Assembly: GCF_000825685.1 (NCBI RefSeq)
Contig: NZ_CCXM01000001.1
Coordinates: forward strand, 829,828 to 893,827
Direction: 5' to 3'
Length of the DNA: 64,000 nucleotides
Source: Rickettsia hoogstraalii
GTDB taxonomy: Bacteria; Pseudomonadota; Alphaproteobacteria; Rickettsiales; Rickettsiaceae
Every line of letters starts with the position of its first letter. Position 1 is the stretch's first letter. Below the pieces are notes generated by a model. That model saw nothing but the letters and a program-made list of their open reading frames with translations, ran no database searches and had not been told where the DNA came from. Position numbers and translations under genes: made by a program. This document shows positions 59,040 through 64,000 of the stretch, piece after piece.

Positions 59040-59310
59040 TAGTTTTATGTCATTCCCGCTTCCGTGGGGATGACATCGAGTGCATTTTTCAAGCCATGCA
59101 ACAATGCCTTTGGTTGCTGGGTTGTTGCATGGATACCCGAATCGTCATTGCGAGGAGCGAAGCGACGTGACAATCCAGAAAAATAATTAAAAAAATTCTG
59201 TAAATCAGAATTTTTTACTGGATTGCTTCGTCGAATTACTGCGTAATTCTTCTCGCAATGACGGGAAACCGAGCCATGCAACAACGCCTTTGGTCGCTCG
59301 CAATGACAAA
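59040..59310. repeat. Palindromic repeats between the third and fourth virB6-type genes
   Basis: The main element at 59143-59263 has arms CGTCATTGCGAGGAGCGAAG and AATTACTGCGTAATTCTTCT with CGCAATGACG. Outer ends GTTGTTGCATGG (59121) and CCATGCAACAAC (about 59274-59285) are complementary. A solitary CCCGCTTCCGTGGGGATGAC arm is at 59055-59075. No gene is in the gap. Confidence 0.88.
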
Positions 59311-59354
59311 AAATAAAAACCACGGTATGACGTGTTGGATAACAATTTAAAATT

Positions 59355-62024
59355 ATGAAAATTCTTAAGAGTTTAATTTTATTAGTTTTGTTTATGGCGA
59401 TGCCAGCTAAAGCTGATGATGCTTTTTCATGGATGTCAACCAGTTTTGGTGGGTTAAAAAGCTTATTCGGTTGTTTAGAAGTGCCTGAATTTACAAGTTT
59501 TAAAGAGGGTAATATAGGAATTAGTTTATCTACAGCCGGAACTTGGCAATCAACAGGTAATACTGTTGAGAAAGGTAAATTGTTAAAAATAAACTGGTCT
59601 ACTTCAGGTATTACTCCTGAACCTAGAAAATATCTAGTATTATATAGAATTGATCCAAGGTTTAGTACGCCGCAAGTTTTCATTAAAACTTATAAATATG
59701 CTGAATCAAAGTTTGAAGCTTTAGGATTTCCTCGTTTTGTTACGGACAATAACAATGCAACACCTGGGGCTATACCGCCTGATAAAGACCTTGATGCACT
59801 TTCATTTACTAAAATGTCTGATTCTGTTAAATATTTTAACTATTCTAACGGTAATTCGAGAATTGAAGTTAAGGCCGGCGATGTAGTAAATATTAGTTTG
59901 GTTGGTAAAGATAATTTTTTTAGCCCTAATACTCTAGATAATATTTTAACGCAGGAACTTGATAGTTCGATATTCGCTGCTTCTGCACTTTATACTCAAA
60001 GTAACCTTGGAAAATTTGATAATAGAATAATTTACTCATCTGCAAAGGAGGTATGTGATCTTATAGATGCTTCAAGAGATCCTGATAAACCAAGCGGGTG
60101 TAGCGGTACTGGCTCAGCTACAAAATATAAAAGTATAAATAGTAACGAAGCATTAGTCGGCAAACCTATGATAACGAGAGCGGTACAGAATTTCATGGGC
60201 TTAATTAATTCTTGTCCTGCTAATGCCGGTATAAATACTAGCCCTGCTTGCTATTACGATCAAGGTAGAGGGATGATAATTAAAGTAGGCGGGCAGGTTA
60301 TTAAGGAACGAGATCAGAGTTTTGTAAATTCAGACAGCACTCAAAGTAGCTTTATATATTATCAAGCCACTAGCGGCGGTACTATGGATTTTACTAGCGA
60401 TTGGCAAGTTAATAACATGTTTAGTAATTCAGTTTTAATGAGTGATTGGAGCCGAAATTTTTCAAATTATGCTAATTTTGTAGATTATATAAATAAGAAT
60501 GATTGGTCAGCTAATTTTTTATATTTCGGTCGTTATTCGATGATTGTTGAAATAGGTAATGGGGCAAATTCAATTAGTCCGGGTGATCAGCAAAATATAA
60601 GTTTAGAATATTTAATAACATCTGATGGTACGTTACCTGATCCATCTGTTCGTGGTACGCTGGTAGATTATAACTTTGCGGCTGATGCACCGCAAGATGG
60701 ATATTTATGGTTAAGGGTGGTAAATCCTAATAGTGATATACAAGGGGTGGTTAGTGTAAATTATGCTAATTATACCGGTACAACTTGGTTTTCTGATATA
60801 ATATATAATGGTGCTATTAAACCTATTACCGATCAGTTTAGAACTTTTAGTCAAAACTTTTATATTAAGTTAGTTAAAAATTCTGCAGTGCAGAATATAG
60901 CTAAAGCTGCATTAACCCTTTATGTTACTATATTTGGGCTAATGTTCGTTGCGGGAGCATTAAAATTAACTGCCGTAGAAGTAATAACACGTATATGCAA
61001 AATAGCTATAGTAGCTTTTTTAATTAGAGAAGAAAGTTGGAGCTTCTTTAATACATACTTCTTTAGTGCATTTACTGACGGTATTGATTTCTTTGTAACT
61101 AACGTAGTAGGTGCTACAAGCTCTAGATCTAATATTTTTGGTTTTATTGATCCTATATTTGATAAATATACTAACGGTAGGATTTGGGGATTACTATTTA
61201 TTGAATTATTACAAATACATAATGGTTTAGCATTTATCGCTATTATAACCATTTATTCACTTATTACTTATTTTAGAGCTATTTTAGAAGTCATAATAGG
61301 CTATGTTATTGCATTCATAGGGGTAACTGTTATGATTTCATTAGCACCGTTTTTCATAATATTAATGTTATTTGAAAAAACTAAAAGTTTATTTGATAAT
61401 TGGATATCGACATTGCTTAGCTATGTAGTGCAGCCGACAATATTATTGATTTTCTTTTTATTGATAGATCAGGTTTTATCTGAGCAGCTTTTAAAAGTAG
61501 TAGTTAGAGCCTGTTGGGATACTCTGATACCAATAAAAATAGGGCTTGATTTAACAAATCTTGGTATTCCGATTAATTTCTCTTTTACATTACCGTTCTT
61601 ACCAGGAATACCTTTCTATGTACCGGATGTACCGGAAATTAGTAGCTCGAATATTCTAACGAACAACGCTAATACTTTCTTAGTATTATTTACTACGGCT
61701 TTATTAGTTTATTCATATTGCTTGATGTCATATGGTTTAGTAACTTTTGTAAATATAGTAGTCGGAATGCTTACAAATGTTACACCGGCACGAATATCAG
61801 GAAATTATCAAGAACGCTCTGATCCTGTGGGAGCCGTTATGCAGGATATAGGTTCGGTAACAAAACCGATTAAAAAGGCTGCAATGGCTCCGGCTAGAGT
61901 TTTCAAAGATAAGATAATTGATCAAAATTATAAAGCTAGAAAACCGGAAGGAGGTGGTGAATTTACAAATAAATTCCTTGCCGAGCGTAATGATGTACCG
62001 AAGAAAGAGGAAGAGAGAAAGTAA
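59355..62024 (+). CDS. VirB6-family protein, fourth copy (RvhB6d)
   Basis: The 889-residue protein has a signal peptide (SLILLVLFMAMPAKA/DD), a large extracytoplasmic domain of about 500 residues and a VirB6 core with IAFIGVTVMISLAPFFIILM and FDNWISTLLSYVVQPTIL, then a short charged tail. Several core motifs (AALTLYVTIFGLMFVAGALK) match the other copies. ATG follows AACAATTTAAAATT. A palindromic repeat block separates it from the third copy. Confidence 0.93.
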   Translation: MKILKSLILLVLFMAMPAKADDAFSWMSTSFGGLKSLFGCLEVPEFTSFKEGNIGISLSTAGTWQSTGNTVEKGKLLKINWSTSGITPEPRKYLVLYRIDPRFSTPQVFIKTYKYAESKFEALGFPRFVTDNNNATPGAIPPDKDLDALSFTKMSDSVKYFNYSNGNSRIEVKAGDVVNISLVGKDNFFSPNTLDNILTQELDSSIFAASALYTQSNLGKFDNRIIYSSAKEVCDLIDASRDPDKPSGCSGTGSATKYKSINSNEALVGKPMITRAVQNFMGLINSCPANAGINTSPACYYDQGRGMIIKVGGQVIKERDQSFVNSDSTQSSFIYYQATSGGTMDFTSDWQVNNMFSNSVLMSDWSRNFSNYANFVDYINKNDWSANFLYFGRYSMIVEIGNGANSISPGDQQNISLEYLITSDGTLPDPSVRGTLVDYNFAADAPQDGYLWLRVVNPNSDIQGVVSVNYANYTGTTWFSDIIYNGAIKPITDQFRTFSQNFYIKLVKNSAVQNIAKAALTLYVTIFGLMFVAGALKLTAVEVITRICKIAIVAFLIREESWSFFNTYFFSAFTDGIDFFVTNVVGATSSRSNIFGFIDPIFDKYTNGRIWGLLFIELLQIHNGLAFIAIITIYSLITYFRAILEVIIGYVIAFIGVTVMISLAPFFIILMLFEKTKSLFDNWISTLLSYVVQPTILLIFFLLIDQVLSEQLLKVVVRACWDTLIPIKIGLDLTNLGIPINFSFTLPFLPGIPFYVPDVPEISSSNILTNNANTFLVLFTTALLVYSYCLMSYGLVTFVNIVVGMLTNVTPARISGNYQERSDPVGAVMQDIGSVTKPIKKAAMAPARVFKDKIIDQNYKARKPEGGGEFTNKFLAERNDVPKKEEERK

Positions 62025-62060
62025 CAAAATTATTTTAGTGTCATCCCACGACTTAAAAAT

Positions 62061-62162
62061 CGTCATTGCGAGCAGCCGTAGGATGGTACGGCAATCTCAT
62101 GAAATAATAACAAATTCCTGAGATTGCTTCGTCAAAACTTACAGTTTTTCCTCGCAATGACG
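62061..62162. repeat. Palindromic repeat, CATTGCGAG type
   Basis: The left arm is CGTCATTGCGAGCAGCCGTA with GGATGGTACGGCAATC, where one hairpin position is mispaired. The right arm has AAACTTACAGTTTTT and CCTCGCAATGACG. It sits between the fourth and fifth virB6-type genes. Confidence 0.9.
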
Positions 62163-62193
62163 GTGAAATTGAGACATATAGAAATAACTTAAA

Positions 62194-64000
62194 ATGAACA
62201 AAAATATTTTTATTACATTATTAATATCGCTATTGCTGCTTTCCGGTTGTACCGGCGATACTTGTATTGACCCTGATGATTTCGGTTTTATCAAATTCAA
62301 TGTCTCTTCTAGATATAATCCGGAAGAAATTACTTCAAGACAGGAAGGTGATCAGGTAACACCATGGCGTGATAGTGCTTATAAAGTAAACGGTTATCCT
62401 TTAACCGTTATGGTAAGACCGTGGAGTTATATACTTGGTGATAAAAATACTTCAGGTCAGTTATCTGCATGGTGTCCATGGTATGGTCAAAAAAATAACA
62501 CAACTACTTTGGCTGCTTTTTGCGTTAAGCTACAACCGTGTACTTTTTGGGATAATGCTAGACTTGATATGTGTACTCCTAATCCCGCAAATCAAAATGA
62601 TGCAATGATTAGTAATCCTCCATGTATAATGACAGACGGTGTCGGGCTTTATTTTCTTATTGCCGCTAAAAATACCGATCCCAATATTTCACCGGACTCA
62701 CAGCGTAAACCGCAAGGTATAACTCAGCATTTAGGAGAGCTTACTTCGAGTGTAGGCTATGAATTTTATAGTATTAGTAGTACAGGACAATTCTTGAAAG
62801 CCGGCGGTATAAATTATCAATATAAAGGTGAAGATAAGTCAAAATATGCTCAATCTCCTCTTTATTTTAAGATTATAGATAAATTTTATGATGATAATAG
62901 CGGGCAATATAGATTAGTAATAAAGTCCGGAGTTACTGATACTAGACCCGATCCGCTACAATTTTTAACGGATTTAATAAAAGGAGTATTATTTGGTAAG
63001 GATGGGATTGTAAAGAAAACTTATCAACAAATAATTGATACGCCGGGTTATAGGATGAGTGTCTCGGCTATTTTAACTCTATATATAATGTTTACGGGCT
63101 TTTCCTTTTTAATAGGTAATATAAACCTTACTCATGTCGAACTTATAGTTAGAATATTAAAAGTTAGTATAGTCTCAATATTATTAAGTACGGATAAAGC
63201 TTGGACATTTTTTCATGATTATTTATTCGTATTTTTTATTGACGGGGTTCAGCAAATACTGCAAATAATTAATGAAGCTGCGGCTACCGGTCCCGGTTCT
63301 CAAAGTTTGCTGGGGTTACTTATTTCTCCTCAAACTTTATCTAAATTATTTTCTTTACTATTTGTTGATTGGCTTGGTTTTATATATATCATTCTATATT
63401 TAATAGCCCTATATTTTATTTTCTTTCTTATATTTAAAGCTACTATTATCTATCTAACCGCTCTTATAACTATCGGTATGATTATAATTATGGGACCGAT
63501 ATTTATTTGTTTCATGTTGTTTAATATAACTCGTTCGTTATTTGAGAATTGGTTAAGACAATTAATATCATATGCATTACAGCCTATAATTTTATTTGCC
63601 GGTATCGCTTTTATTTCAATGATCATCAGAACCGAAATATATTCAACGCTTGGTTTTGGGGTATGTAAACATGATTTTCCTAATTTAGGTCCGATAAATG
63701 AAATATTCGGTAGTTTTCTTGAGGATATAGATCCAAGCCTTGGTAATTCAATATTTTATTGGTGGTTCCCTGTACCAATGAAAGGAGGTATAAATAATTT
63801 CCACAAAGCAAAGATATTAGTTCCCGAAGATCATATAATGGTAGATGATTCTTGTAAGAATGACCCTGATAAATGTAAGCATTGTGCTGCGTATGAGTGT
63901 ATAGATGAACGCTATATTGAATTACCGTTTTTAGATTTAGTTAAAGATGCAAAAAGGATTAGTAATTTTATAAACGGGAAATTTGTCCAACTTGATGGGA
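62194..64000 (+). CDS. VirB6-family protein, fifth copy, cut by window edge (RvhB6e)
   Basis: The ATG at 62194 opens a frame that runs to the window end (602 codons, C-terminus missing). It starts MNKNIFITLLISLLLLSGCT, a lipoprotein signal with lipobox LSGC, unlike the other four copies. Cysteines are frequent in the N-terminal domain. The membrane core starts near 63050 (AILTLYIMFTGFSFLIGNI) and includes YLTALITIGMIIIMGPIFIC and FENWLRQLISYALQPIIL. It continues past the window, so no length or tail can be given. Confidence 0.9.
   Translation, partial: MNKNIFITLLISLLLLSGCTGDTCIDPDDFGFIKFNVSSRYNPEEITSRQEGDQVTPWRDSAYKVNGYPLTVMVRPWSYILGDKNTSGQLSAWCPWYGQKNNTTTLAAFCVKLQPCTFWDNARLDMCTPNPANQNDAMISNPPCIMTDGVGLYFLIAAKNTDPNISPDSQRKPQGITQHLGELTSSVGYEFYSISSTGQFLKAGGINYQYKGEDKSKYAQSPLYFKIIDKFYDDNSGQYRLVIKSGVTDTRPDPLQFLTDLIKGVLFGKDGIVKKTYQQIIDTPGYRMSVSAILTLYIMFTGFSFLIGNINLTHVELIVRILKVSIVSILLSTDKAWTFFHDYLFVFFIDGVQQILQIINEAAATGPGSQSLLGLLISPQTLSKLFSLLFVDWLGFIYIILYLIALYFIFFLIFKATIIYLTALITIGMIIIMGPIFICFMLFNITRSLFENWLRQLISYALQPIILFAGIAFISMIIRTEIYSTLGFGVCKHDFPNLGPINEIFGSFLEDIDPSLGNSIFYWWFPVPMKGGINNFHKAKILVPEDHIMVDDSCKNDPDKCKHCAAYECIDERYIELPFLDLVKDAKRISNFINGKFVQLDG

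Noticed and set aside
59045..59683. 212-residue minus-strand frame across the virB6 gap
   Set aside because: It mostly reads through palindromic repeats and the start of the fourth virB6-type gene. No ribosome site or family match.

Overview
The window is low-GC bacterial chromosome from a Rickettsia, most likely of the spotted fever group. The evidence is the gene content and order: dgt-argS-parC, an S-adenosylmethionine importer beside an OmpW-like gene, an intact 1829-residue Sca2 autotransporter, cysS-rpsB-tsf, waaA, alr, mlaE-mlaF, engB, and then virB3-virB4 with a tandem series of very large virB6 genes. An in-frame RPE1 palindromic element inside alr and many other palindromic repeats between genes are also typical. 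The species cannot be fixed from this window.

Layout. 1-2014: decayed 3' part of a large P-loop protein gene. 2197-8849: Fe-S carrier, dGTPase-like protein, argS, SPOR protein, parC. 9006-11405: a frameshifted gene and an outer-membrane porin. 11694-14690: dcd, secB, the CtrA-type response regulator and queF. 14992-18120: TrcR-like regulator, pntB and an OmpW-like protein. 18276-22753: sam-proP-small ORF operon, tRNA-Thr, secG, a queuosine-precursor transporter. 22786-28275: sca2. 28448-33425: cysS, rpsB, tsf and a broken hypothetical gene. 33446-36714: waaA, a lysophospholipid acyltransferase-like gene and aatA. 36956-43901: TPR-methyltransferase, mlaA, mlaC, a broken prs, alr, mlaE, mlaF and a small membrane protein. 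44024-45388: small hypotheticals, rpmB, rpmE. tRNA-fMet lies at 45610. 46035-64000: engB, an argB-like gene that has lost its glycine-rich motifs, then the type IV secretion genes virB3, virB4 and five consecutive virB6-type genes, the last cut by the window edge.

How the genes fit together. Much of the window serves the cell envelope and host interaction: OmpW and porin, the Mla lipid-trafficking proteins, waaA for LPS Kdo transfer, the Sca2 actin-tail nucleator and the rvh type IV secretion system. Other genes reflect metabolic dependence on the host: SAM import, ProP-type import, a queuosine-precursor transporter with QueF, a dead PRPP synthetase and an acetylglutamate-kinase relic.

The most notable feature is a large set of intergenic palindromes, about twenty, falling in most gaps over about 150 bp. 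They appear to be one modular superfamily. Each element has two arms of the form GTCAT-[variable hairpin]-ATC(C/T)AG. The hairpins differ between copies but keep their base pairing through compensatory changes, and at least one element has arms from two families. The RPE1 copies and a second AT-rich palindrome family behave the same way: arms change, complementarity stays.
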